A stretch of 49,179 nt of DNA, taken from positions 1-49,179 of IMG/VR virus record IMGVR_UViG_3300003690_000014. The stretch is one strand, 5' to 3'. Each line of letters starts with the position of its first letter. Position 1 is the first letter of the stretch. Made by a program: the position numbers and the translations under genes. The notes beneath the pieces were generated by a model. That model worked only from the letters and a program-made list of their open reading frames with translations. It was not told the origin of the DNA and ran no database searches. This DNA is from a virus. Positions 1 through 8,761 of the stretch are shown here, in pieces.

Positions 1-114
1 GAAATTGCTGAACGCATGAATTCGACGGCTTCCCGTCTCATCTGGTTGTTCGATTTGAACCGGCAGTCCTTGGAGCAGAAGGTATGCCATTTCCGGCATC
101 CTTCGAATTCCTTC
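1..114. repeat. Left copy of 114-bp terminal direct repeat
   Basis: Bases 1-114 match 49066-49179 in the same orientation with five mismatches (at 42, 45, 60, 75 and 99 of the left copy). The repeat lies wholly inside a zinc-finger gene. This is the expected overlap of a circular or circularly permuted genome assembled as a linear contig. The mismatches suggest strain variation in the source population rather than an exact terminal redundancy. Confidence 0.9.
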
Positions 115-260
115 TCGCAATGGAGACACTTACGCTTCTCCACTTTTGGTTTGAACTTCAGCAGCGAGTTGGTTTCCACGAGGGCCGGATCGTCGAGGTA
201 CTTGTTGCGCGTGCGCGGTTTCTTCTCGACGGGTTCCAAGTATTTATTTTTCTTTTTCAT
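1..260 (-). CDS. Small zinc-finger protein, N-terminal part (gene continues at the right end of the window)
   Basis: ATG at 260-258; the frame is open to base 1. Joined across the repeat to 49047-49065 it gives a 92-residue, very basic protein. Residues 45-48 (CLHC) and 62-66 (CSKDC) form a Cys4 zinc finger of the kind seen in small phage DNA-binding and MYM/FCS-like proteins; Cys55 lies between them. The N-terminus is Lys/Arg rich and the C-terminus ends in a KKKKI tail. No catalytic motif is visible, so a nucleic-acid or protein-binding role is inferred only. It lies at the end of the late operon, just after a second zinc-ribbon gene, and opposite the early promoter at 49006-49034. Confidence 0.75.
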   Translation of the reverse strand, partial: MKKKNKYLEPVEKKPRTRNKYLDDPALVETNSLLKFKPKVEKRKCLHCEKEFEGCRKWHTFCSKDCRFKSNNQMRREAVEFMRSAI

Positions 261-293
261 CGTCTTTTATATTGGGACTCCCCCCTGGATCTC

Positions 294-341
294 CCAAGGG
301 GAAGCCCCGAAAGGAAAGGGCTGTGTTAAATTTCCCCTTGG
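294..341 (-). terminator. Long inverted repeat at end of zinc-ribbon gene
   Basis: CCAAGGGGAA (294-303) is an exact inverted partner of TTCCCCTTGG (332-341), and inside it GCCC (304-307) can pair with GGGC (318-321). The structure covers the stop codon of the zinc-ribbon gene. No T-run follows on the minus strand, so this may be an mRNA-stabilising stem or a weak terminator rather than a classical intrinsic terminator. Confidence 0.4.
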
Positions 342-526
342 CATTTGGGGCAGAGATCCACGGGTTCGACCTCTGCATCGTCTTCACCAAAGCCGCCAAT
401 AGAGCCGTACTCATGGGAAGCGTCTTTTCGCTTCCCTCTCCAGCCACACTCACATTTGATTGGCTTGATGCAGTCTCGTCGACTGTTACCTGTGCATCCT
501 TTTGTTCCGCAAATATCATGTATCAT
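326..526 (-). CDS. Small zinc-ribbon protein
   Basis: 66 residues from the ATG at 526, preceded by AGGGTAGGGACC; an upstream Met in the same frame has no ribosome site. Seven Cys residues are present: Cys5, Cys10/11 region, Cys19, the CEC pair at 25-27, and CPKC at 59-62, with His3 and His38 nearby. The CEC and CPKC pairs resemble a zinc ribbon. The protein is short and unlinked to a known family. The promoter at 555-583 points at it. It sits between the lipoprotein gene and the terminal zinc-finger gene; a regulatory or nucleic-acid-binding role is a guess. Confidence 0.65.
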   Translation of the reverse strand: MIHDICGTKGCTGNSRRDCIKPIKCECGWRGKRKDASHEYGSIGGFGEDDAEVEPVDLCPKCQGEI

Positions 527-554
527 GGTCCCTACCCTTTCAATGCTGAAAGAA

Positions 555-583
555 AGGATATATAGAAGTGATATGAAAGTCAA
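555..583 (-). promoter_or_regulatory. Sigma70-type promoter for the zinc-ribbon gene
   Basis: On the minus strand, TTGACT (583-578) and TATCCT (560-555) are separated by 17 bp. The start site would fall about 20 bases before the zinc-ribbon ATG at 526. The -10 box is imperfect. Confidence 0.45.
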
Positions 584-596
584 GCATCCGTGTAAA

Positions 597-992
597 CTAT
601 TTGGCGTTCTTCTCTATAACTCGTTTGATAAGTTTTTCCGTCTTGTCCGCTTCCTGAACATCTCGAAGGATTTTGACGAGCCTCTCGTCCGTGAGATTGA
701 TTTCTCCAGTCTCAGAGCGAAGAGCGCGAACAGCAGAAACCCCACCGATAACAGACTTGAGAGCGTTTGCATATTTCTTTCGTCTGACCTGACTGTAGAG
801 AGTTCCGACTGCACCGAGGGCTGCTCCGGCCCATGGGATAAAACTGCCGAGGAGACTTCCACCGAGTCCGACTGGACTACCCGGACTGTACTCGCCTGTT
901 TCTGAATTGAGGAGTGCGGCATCGAGTGCGGAGCATCCGGCGATAATTGACACGAGCAGAAGTACACTACAAAGAATAAAGTACCGAGCCAT
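597..992 (-). CDS. Putative lipoprotein (lysis cluster or envelope protein)
   Basis: 131 residues from the ATG at 992, which has GGGAG just upstream; the longer frame starting at 1076 lacks a good site. Residues 1-20 form a lipoprotein signal: positive start (MARYF), a hydrophobic core (LLLVSIIAG) and a lipobox ending at Cys20. A Gly/Ala-rich second hydrophobic stretch follows (about residues 43-65, LLGSFIPWAGAALGAVG), then a basic and helical C-terminus. It directly follows two small genes, one with a membrane segment. An outer-membrane spanin-like lysis protein or a superinfection-exclusion lipoprotein are both possible; the sequence does not decide. Confidence 0.7.
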   Translation of the reverse strand: MARYFILCSVLLLVSIIAGCSALDAALLNSETGEYSPGSPVGLGGSLLGSFIPWAGAALGAVGTLYSQVRRKKYANALKSVIGGVSAVRALRSETGEINLTDERLVKILRDVQEADKTEKLIKRVIEKNAK

Positions 993-993
993 T

Positions 994-1224
994 TCATTCT
1001 CCCTTTTTTCCATTGCCTGAAACTTTCTTCGCCATCCTGAAAAACAATGAATCCTGTTGCTGTATCTTGTCGGCATGGTGAATGATATTTTGGAAGGTCT
1101 CCTTGATCTTGGCTCTCTCCTCTGCTGGACATTCCGGGTCTTCGAATCGAGCGATCAAGCTGCGGATTTGGCTGAGATTCTTCTCGTGCATCTCTTCGGC
1201 TTTTCTACTGGACTCGAGTTTCAT
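994..1224 (-). CDS. Small coiled-coil protein in probable lysis cluster
   Basis: 76 residues starting at the ATG at 1224, which has GGAGG five bases upstream. The protein is almost entirely charged alpha-helix with a coiled-coil look (Glu/Lys/Arg/Gln rich), no Cys and no membrane segment. It overlaps the end of the preceding membrane-protein gene by 20 bases and its stop lies one base before the start region of the lipoprotein gene, so the three are translated together. Function unknown. Confidence 0.65.
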   Translation of the reverse strand: MKLESSRKAEEMHEKNLSQIRSLIARFEDPECPAEERAKIKETFQNIIHHADKIQQQDSLFFRMAKKVSGNGKKGE

Positions 1225-1381
1225 CGCCGCCTCCAACAATTTTCGAAAGCGCTTGGGAGTCGTGTAAGCGGCCTTCCGATTCCTTCTTCCACCATAGAAG
1301 TACTTTCATAAAACTTCCTGCAAGTGCCACAACGGCGGTAGATAATCCAGCTACTATCAATTGACATGATCCGTGATCCAT
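1205..1381 (-). CDS. Small membrane protein, holin candidate
   Basis: 58 residues from the ATG at 1381 (GGAG six bases before; another in-frame ATG four codons upstream at 1393 has a poorer site). One clear membrane segment covers about residues 6-30 (LIVAGLSTAVVALAGSFMKV), followed by WWKKE and a polar tail. Size, single membrane span and position right after the fibre gene and next to a lipoprotein gene fit a holin or pinholin, but no family motif is recognised and no endolysin is found nearby. Confidence 0.6.
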   Translation of the reverse strand: MDHGSCQLIVAGLSTAVVALAGSFMKVLLWWKKESEGRLHDSQALSKIVGGGDETRVQ

Positions 1382-1408
1382 ACTGCACTCCATCTATTAT
1401 CATGCGCC

Positions 1409-4225
1409 TTATGCAGACGCTAGTGTCGTAACTGTCCCGGCACTTCCACGATACTTCAAAGCCCCGGCTTCCACGTACAGGATTCCACCCCCCGAGGGAT
1501 TGCTGATTGGCGCACGGTCTGCATTGGCGATAAACATAACAGCACCAAGTCCGCCACCAAATGATTCTCCTCCCACCCCTACGCTCCCATTCACAGAAAA
1601 CGTGACGCGATCCGTAGCCGTGGAGGAGGAGTTCGTCGCAAAGGTAAGTCCTCCCGATCCGTCCTCCCACCAGGAATATCCCCGCTCGATTCCACCACCG
1701 CTCAAGTCAGGCAGACCGGCGGCGAATCTCGCTCCCGGACCTACCGTCACATGCGAAGTACTGACTGGCTTGTCGGTCTGTTCTGGTTCGAGGGGAGTGG
1801 TGTTGTTGATCATCTCCATTCCCACTTCGGGAGGAAGATATATCATTCCACCATCGGAAGAGCCGCCGATGTATTTTCCCTTGTCAGGCTTGTCCGTGTA
1901 GGCAAAGAGGTTGCCTACCTGCTTGCTCCACACGTCGGCACGGAGGGTTATCGGGTGCTTCCTGTCGAGATATCCCAGACCAACACTTCCGGGATGATTC
2001 TCGTATCGATAATCTACTTGGTCAGAATTCCAGTTAATGGCACGGAAATTAGTTCCCACCATCCCAAACTCTTGATGCACAGCAGCGTAGGGAAGATTCT
2101 TATCGCTATTATCATGAACTTTTACTTGACGCAGAAGGTTTAGAGCAACCTGTCCTGAAAAGGTTGAGTTGCCACCTAAATTAGATTGAAGCCATCCCTT
2201 CCCCCACCAAGGTCCTTGGTAGTTTCTGTCAATCCATTCGTAATATTCCTTATCGGAAGGATATTCACCCCAAGGGGTGGGCTTATCCGGGTCCCAAGGT
2301 TTCTGCGGATCAAATTGTCCTCCTGGTCGGCGTCTCTTATCTTGAAGCCCAGCACCTCCCCCAAATGGACCCCCACTGCCCCACCAGTCCTGCCACAGTC
2401 GTTTCCAATCTGGAAAAGATGGAAGAGGTCCTACAGGAGGAAGGTTTCGGTTCCTTTCCCGTTGTTGTTCTTTCTCTATCTCTTTCCCATGTTCCTCTAT
2501 TTCGTCTTGAAATGTCTCTACATTCTTCTTTCGTGTAGCGGCTTTCTTCCGTTCTTCCCATTCCTCATAGAGTCTTTCCATCTCCTTCCATCGCTCTTCT
2601 GCTCTTTTCTTATCACGATGGGGGGCCTTGGGATTTGGAATAAAACCGGGAGGATCATGCTGGTGGCTATACTGTCTAGGATCACCATAAAAAGGTGGTG
2701 GGCCAACCCACGGCGGTAATGGATCAGGACCCTCCGGCTTGTATGGATCCGGATACCAACGCAAGGCATCACCTCCTGGTCCTCCATAAGGTGCATCATC
2801 CCACGGATCCCACGGAGTCTCCCACCAAGGTCTATTTTTTCCCTCACCCTCGTCCTGTCTAACCCCTTTGAGTCCTCTTAATCCGGGAGATCCCAACACT
2901 CCATCCACGATACTGGAAGGAAGAAATGGAATTATAAATGACTTAAAACCACCTCCAGCACCACCTCCTCTGCCTGGACTTCCGCCTTTATTGAGACCAC
3001 CCTCCATACCGCCGCCGCCGCCGCCTCCCCCGCCGCCGCCACCGCCCGGAGTGGGAACAGACGTATGCTGTCCTCCGGTAGGAGTATACACCTTACTAGT
3101 TGTCCACCATTTCCACTTACCGCTCCCACTACCACAAACAAAAGGATGGTAAGGTTCTGGGTCCCATCCAAAGTGGACAGGGACGGCAACATCTAGTTCC
3201 TTTCCTGGTTTATAGTATTCAACATGTAAAGGACCATCTTCTTTCGTACAGGGACGTTTGAAATATGCCTGTGTAGATATGTGAGTGGGATAGATCTTTG
3301 TTCCATCAGCATCTTCACCTATCTCATGCTGACATCCAATACCCCCATTATCGAGAATGCCGGATTGATTTTGACTGAACATTCCCAGTACGGGAATATC
3401 TAATCCCGCTTGCGTCGTCAGTTTAATACTGCCTGCACAAACATCTCTATCCCAGACAAGTCCTCCACGAACATCTGTCAGTCCAGAATCCCGGATACTC
3501 AATGCAATTGAATTTGCGCCGAAAAAGTCAACGCACCCTGTAGGTTTTTTAATCACCTTGAAATGGCTTTGAAGTCGGGCGTGACGGGAAGGATCTGCAA
3601 AGAAACCGGGACCCATGTCGCAGACAAGAGATCCCATAGCTGCATCCCCAATCATATTTACAGCTACCATCCGGGGATCAGCATTCAGGTAATAATCAGT
3701 TTGAGGGTATCCTTCGCTTCCGTCATCATCTCCTGTAAGGGAGATCCCGAAAAACCCTTTTGGAAATTTCGGCCACGGTTCAGGCTTATTTAATATCTTT
3801 TTTGTTTTGAAACGCTCGTCAGGATCGTATGGCTTCTGATGAAGGGGAATCATGTAATGAGTATCTAGCTCGGCACCTGATCCTGGCCCACCATTAAACG
3901 ATCCCAACGCTGCCAAATCAGGCAATGTTCCAGATATACTAGTACGGACTGTGGGAGTAGCAAACCTCCACATGGGAAGGGGGCGGGTCGTTGGACTGGA
4001 AGGGCCATAGTTGGCTTCCCACCACTGTCCCCCTACAACATCTCCTACAGTGGCTTCATCGTAAACCCAGTGACCAAGTTCGTTCTCAGCATCTCGCCGG
4101 TTTACCATTCTCATGGCGATCAAGGCTGGACGTTGATCTATATCCCAATTCTCTCCACTATACCGTTGAGCCTGGAGGGGAAGAAAGCCTGGACCCCCTT
4201 TTGTTCGGCTGTCACCAACTATCAT
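1409..4225 (-). CDS. Large tail-fibre-like virion protein with Gly-rich, Trp/Pro-rich and coiled-coil parts
   Basis: 938 residues; its ATG overlaps the stop of the upstream gene (ATGA). An N-terminal folded part (1-380) is followed by about 13 consecutive Gly (about 390-405) and more Gly-rich sequence. A Trp/Pro/Tyr-rich segment comes next (about 470-540), then a strongly charged helix (about 550-600, Glu/Arg/Lys) and another Trp-rich stretch. The C-terminus (about 860-938) has the repetitive Gly/Ala/Ser pattern and the ending ALKYRGSAGTVTTLASA commonly seen at the distal end of phage tail fibres. It is the last large gene of the tail region, which fits a receptor-binding or fibre role. The catalytic domain of a depolymerase is not evident. 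Confidence 0.7.
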   Translation of the reverse strand: MIVGDSRTKGGPGFLPLQAQRYSGENWDIDQRPALIAMRMVNRRDAENELGHWVYDEATVGDVVGGQWWEANYGPSSPTTRPLPMWRFATPTVRTSISGTLPDLAALGSFNGGPGSGAELDTHYMIPLHQKPYDPDERFKTKKILNKPEPWPKFPKGFFGISLTGDDDGSEGYPQTDYYLNADPRMVAVNMIGDAAMGSLVCDMGPGFFADPSRHARLQSHFKVIKKPTGCVDFFGANSIALSIRDSGLTDVRGGLVWDRDVCAGSIKLTTQAGLDIPVLGMFSQNQSGILDNGGIGCQHEIGEDADGTKIYPTHISTQAYFKRPCTKEDGPLHVEYYKPGKELDVAVPVHFGWDPEPYHPFVCGSGSGKWKWWTTSKVYTPTGGQHTSVPTPGGGGGGGGGGGGGMEGGLNKGGSPGRGGGAGGGFKSFIIPFLPSSIVDGVLGSPGLRGLKGVRQDEGEGKNRPWWETPWDPWDDAPYGGPGGDALRWYPDPYKPEGPDPLPPWVGPPPFYGDPRQYSHQHDPPGFIPNPKAPHRDKKRAEERWKEMERLYEEWEERKKAATRKKNVETFQDEIEEHGKEIEKEQQRERNRNLPPVGPLPSFPDWKRLWQDWWGSGGPFGGGAGLQDKRRRPGGQFDPQKPWDPDKPTPWGEYPSDKEYYEWIDRNYQGPWWGKGWLQSNLGGNSTFSGQVALNLLRQVKVHDNSDKNLPYAAVHQEFGMVGTNFRAINWNSDQVDYRYENHPGSVGLGYLDRKHPITLRADVWSKQVGNLFAYTDKPDKGKYIGGSSDGGMIYLPPEVGMEMINNTTPLEPEQTDKPVSTSHVTVGPGARFAAGLPDLSGGGIERGYSWWEDGSGGLTFATNSSSTATDRVTFSVNGSVGVGGESFGGGLGAVMFIANADRAPISNPSGGGILYVEAGALKYRGSAGTVTTLASA

Positions 4226-6564
4226 GAAACATCATCCGGCGTTGCGAGTCCCAATATCACGGCCCTCGTAGAAGAATCCAGAAAAGAAAACAGGTCGATA
4301 GGTTGAATGGACGTGGGCATCGTTATCGATGTAAATGCCTCTCCCTTTGTGGAGACTGACATCTCTACTTCCGAAATCCATCCCGCAGGGGCAATCGCGG
4401 GTGTGAGAGTGCCTGTCTTGGTTCCCACGTACCGATCTATCAGGGACGCATACACCCGAGTCGCAGCCCCAAGTGCAATTTCCCGCAACGATGCCCCCGC
4501 AATTGTCGTCTTTGAATAATTCAATACCAAGTCGTTATCAATTACCTTATCAGATTGATCTTTTCCATCGGTATTAAGAAATATCCCCTCTATTATCGTA
4601 GCATAATCATCATCCCATGCAATTCTGGCACATTCGGTTTTTGCTCCGATATAGATATCCATTTCTGGTCCCAGTGAAGTAAGGTCTGCACCACCCATTC
4701 CCAAACTGGGAAGACGAGCCACTACTTCATTGGGTTTCACTTCTACACGAAACAGACTTGCATTACTATTAGGCGCACCCGGAATCGCGGTGAAAATCAT
4801 GCTCATCTTATGGTTCTTTGTAAGTTTGGGTAATGAGTCCAGATGTGCCTTACCCAAAGCACCGAAACATATCGGACGGGCATTCTGCGTGGCTAATCCG
4901 TTGATGATGTTTTGACCTGCCTGACTATTCTGAAGGATCGTGGAGGCAGGGCCAGCAAAATTCGGTCTTCCAAACGCATCGATATCATTCTCTTTATTCG
5001 CGAGGGTGATCATACTGGGAAGAATCGCTTCGAACATTCGGTAAGGATCGAGAATGTAATCCAACCTCATGATTCCCTGGTCAGCATCAACCACCGTGAC
5101 ATGTCCAGGAACGGAGTGGGCAAGGTTGGGGGCACTGGAGATATTCTTGCTTGCCGGTTGATTCCCTATCGCCGGATGTCCCTTCACATTGATGCAATAA
5201 CTCATGCTCTTGGGTCCAGTTCCTCCCTTTGATTCATTAAAAAGCGCACGTTCTCCTGTTAAGTAAGAAAAGTCAGAATAGGCTGTTGCAGGAGCGCGTG
5301 TCCCCGTAGTGGGATTTACCAAGGCGGTTCGAAACCCGAGAATTTTGTGAACACGATCCACCCATTGCCGATTTATCCGGTAGGTTCGCCTGTAATTTGC
5401 CTGTAATGCAGCTATCCTGGCAGACCAGTCGGCATCCGGTTGAAAAGCACCCGCCAATTGAAGACCGGGAAACAGGCTCATGTAAGGAACCATTGCTTTT
5501 TGAACTATGTCGTGGCTCAGTTTTGTAGTGTTAATAAATCCCGGAGGAATTCCCCACGAATTGAATGCTTCATCGATTGTGATCCAAGTTCCCTGTGCCA
5601 GTACAATATCATTTCCATCTTCATCCGAAACATTGTTCCCACTGCTATCCTTCAAAGTAAGTTGATAATCAGGAACGGGAAGCACGTTTTCGGAAAATCG
5701 TTCATCAGTGGTGCGGGTGGTCCCTGGAGTTTCGTTCGCATCAAATCGTATCTCAGGCATGTACTGAAAGTAGACATTTACCTTGCTTGGTCGAAGAAGA
5801 TCATTTGCGACAAACTTGTAATCTCCTTCCCCTACAACTCTGGGACCAAGCTCTTCTATCATGAATTTTTCGCGATCTATGTCATTCTTGGAGTAAACAA
5901 TCACCGTTCCATCGTACTGCACATAAACATCTGTTCCGGGAAAGAACGACAAAGCACGGGAGAGAGCCATGTCCCCGTTTTCTTTCAACTGGAAATCTTC
6001 AATATCCAGCTTCTCCAGATTTTGTCCCGGCCCGAATACCCTGAAGGGAAATTTATTGCCAAAAGCCTTTTCTTCCGGTTTTTGAAGTTCCTTCAGGATG
6101 TCCTCAATTATTTCATCGGCAGTCCATTTTGCAGTCAATGGGTTGGCATCCACCTTCTGATCTTTGAGAGTCCAGCGTCGATACCAGACCTTCGGAACGA
6201 CGGGTTGAATTTCTGCTGCTGAAGCAGGATCGATCATTCGCTTAAACCCTACGTTTCGTCGCTTGTTATACATGCGATTGATGAACCTGTAACTCCACCA
6301 CACTCGCCTGTCAGCTACGCGCACTCTACGTATGTTTGGGTTTTCAGAGGGGCCATACCCGAGGGGATACAACGCCTTTACTTTAATCTTATTACCCAGA
6401 TGAAGTTCAAGTGATTTTTCACTGAGAACTGCCATAGCATCCAACGGGGTCATGTCAAATGTCTGTATGTTTGGACGAACTCCACTTGTCAGTTTCCAGG
6501 AAACAGAACTCGAGGCCAGTACTGGGTAACCACCCAAAAGTATTTTTGTAACGGCTTGACTCAT
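4222..6564 (-). CDS. Tail/baseplate-like structural protein
   Basis: 780 residues, starting in a TAATG overlap with the upstream gene. No catalytic motif is visible. The N-terminal 200 residues are compact (Trp/Arg-rich, with an RRVWWSYRF stretch), the middle has beta-rich sequence, and the last 150 residues are enriched in Thr/Ile/Ala. Size and order (after the putative tape-measure-like gene and a 461-residue virion protein, before the fibre) fit a tail hub or baseplate protein of the kind that joins tail tip and fibre. The family was not recognised from sequence alone. Confidence 0.6.
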   Translation of the reverse strand: MSQAVTKILLGGYPVLASSSVSWKLTSGVRPNIQTFDMTPLDAMAVLSEKSLELHLGNKIKVKALYPLGYGPSENPNIRRVRVADRRVWWSYRFINRMYNKRRNVGFKRMIDPASAAEIQPVVPKVWYRRWTLKDQKVDANPLTAKWTADEIIEDILKELQKPEEKAFGNKFPFRVFGPGQNLEKLDIEDFQLKENGDMALSRALSFFPGTDVYVQYDGTVIVYSKNDIDREKFMIEELGPRVVGEGDYKFVANDLLRPSKVNVYFQYMPEIRFDANETPGTTRTTDERFSENVLPVPDYQLTLKDSSGNNVSDEDGNDIVLAQGTWITIDEAFNSWGIPPGFINTTKLSHDIVQKAMVPYMSLFPGLQLAGAFQPDADWSARIAALQANYRRTYRINRQWVDRVHKILGFRTALVNPTTGTRAPATAYSDFSYLTGERALFNESKGGTGPKSMSYCINVKGHPAIGNQPASKNISSAPNLAHSVPGHVTVVDADQGIMRLDYILDPYRMFEAILPSMITLANKENDIDAFGRPNFAGPASTILQNSQAGQNIINGLATQNARPICFGALGKAHLDSLPKLTKNHKMSMIFTAIPGAPNSNASLFRVEVKPNEVVARLPSLGMGGADLTSLGPEMDIYIGAKTECARIAWDDDYATIIEGIFLNTDGKDQSDKVIDNDLVLNYSKTTIAGASLREIALGAATRVYASLIDRYVGTKTGTLTPAIAPAGWISEVEMSVSTKGEAFTSITMPTSIQPIDLFSFLDSSTRAVILGLATPDDVS

Positions 6565-7949
6565 TAGCTACCCGTTTCCGTCATAGAAGTGCCACCCACA
6601 TACGGCGTGTAAAATTCAAACACGTCTGTCGTGACGATATCCGTTACATCTATGAAATTGGATCCAAGTCCCATAAGTTTATGGATATATTGAGGTCTGC
6701 TGGATCGATGAATGGAACTCATACCGGCAGGCGGACTCAACCCAATAGCTCCGAGTCCTGCGCCATGATCGTTCAGTATTGATCGTCCCGCATCTTTCAT
6801 TTCAGTTGGTGATGTATACACGAATCCCCTCACAGTTTTTGTGTCTGTAATGGTTCTTCGGCGCATGATTGGACCCTGGTAACGATACCTGGTTGTCATG
6901 TCATCGACCCATATCGGAACCAAGACTGCTCCAGGCTGCAATTCATCTTCGATTTCGACGATTCTTGCGAAGACACTTCCGTCTAATGTTGCCTTGATCT
7001 CCATTACTACATGGATATGATTTACGTCTGGTCTGATTTGAGGTTCCTCTTTTATAAGTGCAATCGTTGAACCGGGAACAAACTTTTTGGTTTGCTGCAA
7101 CATGAAGGGACGAATCGTTCCTTGGTACAGACTTTTCAGATCAGTTGTTACCTCTCCATCCACGTCACAATCATATTCCACATCCAACGTAGCCAAGCGA
7201 TCTACTCCGGGAGTATCTCCAGGAGCCTCCGTTCTCCGGGTAATACTCAGTCGTTGATTGATGATCTTGGCATTGTCTTTTGATCCACCGGCCTGCCTGA
7301 AAATCAATTCACGCCAGACACGACGGAATGAGATGGTCTTGATATTGTAAGAACTGGTGGATTCCGGTTCGTCAATCACTTCACGATCAGAAACGGAAAT
7401 ATCCAGCGCATTGAAAACCGAGTTTTCAAGCGAACTGATCTGGGATTCGTACTGGTCCCGTGCGTTATTGCCTGACACAGCGGTAAAAACGCCTGAAATG
7501 GTTATGGTTCTCACGCGGTTGCTGGCATAGGTGACATCTACGGAATGCTCTCTCAGGCCACTGACCGTTTCAGCACCCGTGTTTGCAGGCAATCCAACGG
7601 TGATCATGGCCGTGTAACGCCTGCTCCGTCCCGTGGCATTGTCTTCCCTCTTGGTGATTTCGGGATCCGCATCCAGACCCGTATTGCCGGATTGACTGAA
7701 ACTATAGAGCGTGGAACTTCCCTGCGTAATGGTAAGACTTTGGAAAGGTTTACGAAACGCATCTTCCGTAGTAGTGATCTCTGTTGCGAATCCGGCCTCT
7801 GTTGTACTGCTTATATCCCATGTAAATTCGACGGTGGCTTCTTCGAATCGTTTCGTATTGATAATTATATTGGTCAGTTCACGATTATTCGCCGTAGAGA
7901 TTGTGTAACCACCGTAAGTTACTGTCAGTTCTCTCGTCGCTAATGCCAT
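6564..7949 (-). CDS. Virion structural protein, tail or baseplate region
   Basis: 461 residues, beta-rich and Thr/Ser-rich throughout, with no Walker, nuclease or hydrolase motif. It starts in a TAATG overlap with the preceding gene and ends in a TAATG overlap with the next, so production of neighbouring proteins is coupled. Position between the tape-measure-like gene and the 780-residue hub-like gene suggests a distal tail or baseplate component. No homologous family recognised. Confidence 0.6.
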   Translation of the reverse strand: MALATRELTVTYGGYTISTANNRELTNIIINTKRFEEATVEFTWDISSTTEAGFATEITTTEDAFRKPFQSLTITQGSSTLYSFSQSGNTGLDADPEITKREDNATGRSRRYTAMITVGLPANTGAETVSGLREHSVDVTYASNRVRTITISGVFTAVSGNNARDQYESQISSLENSVFNALDISVSDREVIDEPESTSSYNIKTISFRRVWRELIFRQAGGSKDNAKIINQRLSITRRTEAPGDTPGVDRLATLDVEYDCDVDGEVTTDLKSLYQGTIRPFMLQQTKKFVPGSTIALIKEEPQIRPDVNHIHVVMEIKATLDGSVFARIVEIEDELQPGAVLVPIWVDDMTTRYRYQGPIMRRRTITDTKTVRGFVYTSPTEMKDAGRSILNDHGAGLGAIGLSPPAGMSSIHRSSRPQYIHKLMGLGSNFIDVTDIVTTDVFEFYTPYVGGTSMTETGS

Positions 7950-8758
7950 TACTGCCTCACACCTTTCAGCATTTTCATCATAAGACCGCCCGTTACTTCG
8001 TGCATAACAGTTTCTTGATGCCGCTCTTTCATTTTCTGTGCCCGAATCGCATCAAAAATAACTCCGAAATCTCCCTGTACTTCACTCAACGGCATATCAC
8101 TCTCGCCGAGTAAGAATTTTGCTCTTTCCAACTGCTCTGTTTTCTTTACTGAAGGAACGATGGCAGCAATCCTGGAAGTAACTTCCTCTGTAATTGTCTG
8201 AGACAAATCCTCTAACTTATTATCGATGAATTCTCCAGCCTCTTCAAACAGGGTATCCTTGGTAGCTTCTCTTATCGCTTCTCCAACCATCGGTCCCAAC
8301 TGTTCTATGGCAACCGCCCCGGCATATGCCGCCCCTGCGGCAAGACCTATACCCCCCATGACCAAACCGGCAGTTCCTCCCATTGTCATCATCCCGCGTC
8401 CAGCAGCCCCCGCCATTCCCATTGCTCCACCCCGCGCAGCAGCCGCAGCGCGGGTGAATCCCCTTCTTTCTTTTCTCATGCGACGGCTGAGAATTTCTGC
8501 TCCTCCTTGCATGGAAGTTCTCCTTCGCGCTCTCTCAGCCGCTGGATTTCGGAATTGCTTTGTCCGGAATCGTAATCTTTGCGAGGGATCAATTACCCCC
8601 CCTTCTGTAGCTTCGCCTGTGGCAGTAGGTCCTCCCCCTCCTCCACCGCCAGGTCCTCCCATTCGGTCCACTTGATTACGAATGGAATCCAATTGAGCCT
8701 GAACTTTTTGCGTATCCAGTTCAACCGTGATTCTTGCAGGACCAAGCTGTGTAACCAT
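7949..8758 (-). CDS. Short tape-measure-like or internal virion protein
   Basis: 269 residues. A polar, helical N-terminus (1-35) leads to a run of seven Gly (about 37-44), a basic Arg-rich segment (60-105), and a Gly/Ala/Met-rich hydrophobic region (about 108-150) that looks like two membrane-inserting helices. A charged helical C-terminus follows. This architecture (hydrophobic centre, helices at both ends) resembles the membrane-active part of tape-measure proteins, but it is very short for a long-tailed phage. An injected internal protein is the main alternative. Confidence 0.5.
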   Translation of the reverse strand: MVTQLGPARITVELDTQKVQAQLDSIRNQVDRMGGPGGGGGGGPTATGEATEGGVIDPSQRLRFRTKQFRNPAAERARRRTSMQGGAEILSRRMRKERRGFTRAAAAARGGAMGMAGAAGRGMMTMGGTAGLVMGGIGLAAGAAYAGAVAIEQLGPMVGEAIREATKDTLFEEAGEFIDNKLEDLSQTITEEVTSRIAAIVPSVKKTEQLERAKFLLGESDMPLSEVQGDFGVIFDAIRAQKMKERHQETVMHEVTGGLMMKMLKGVRQ

Positions 8759-8761
8759 ATA

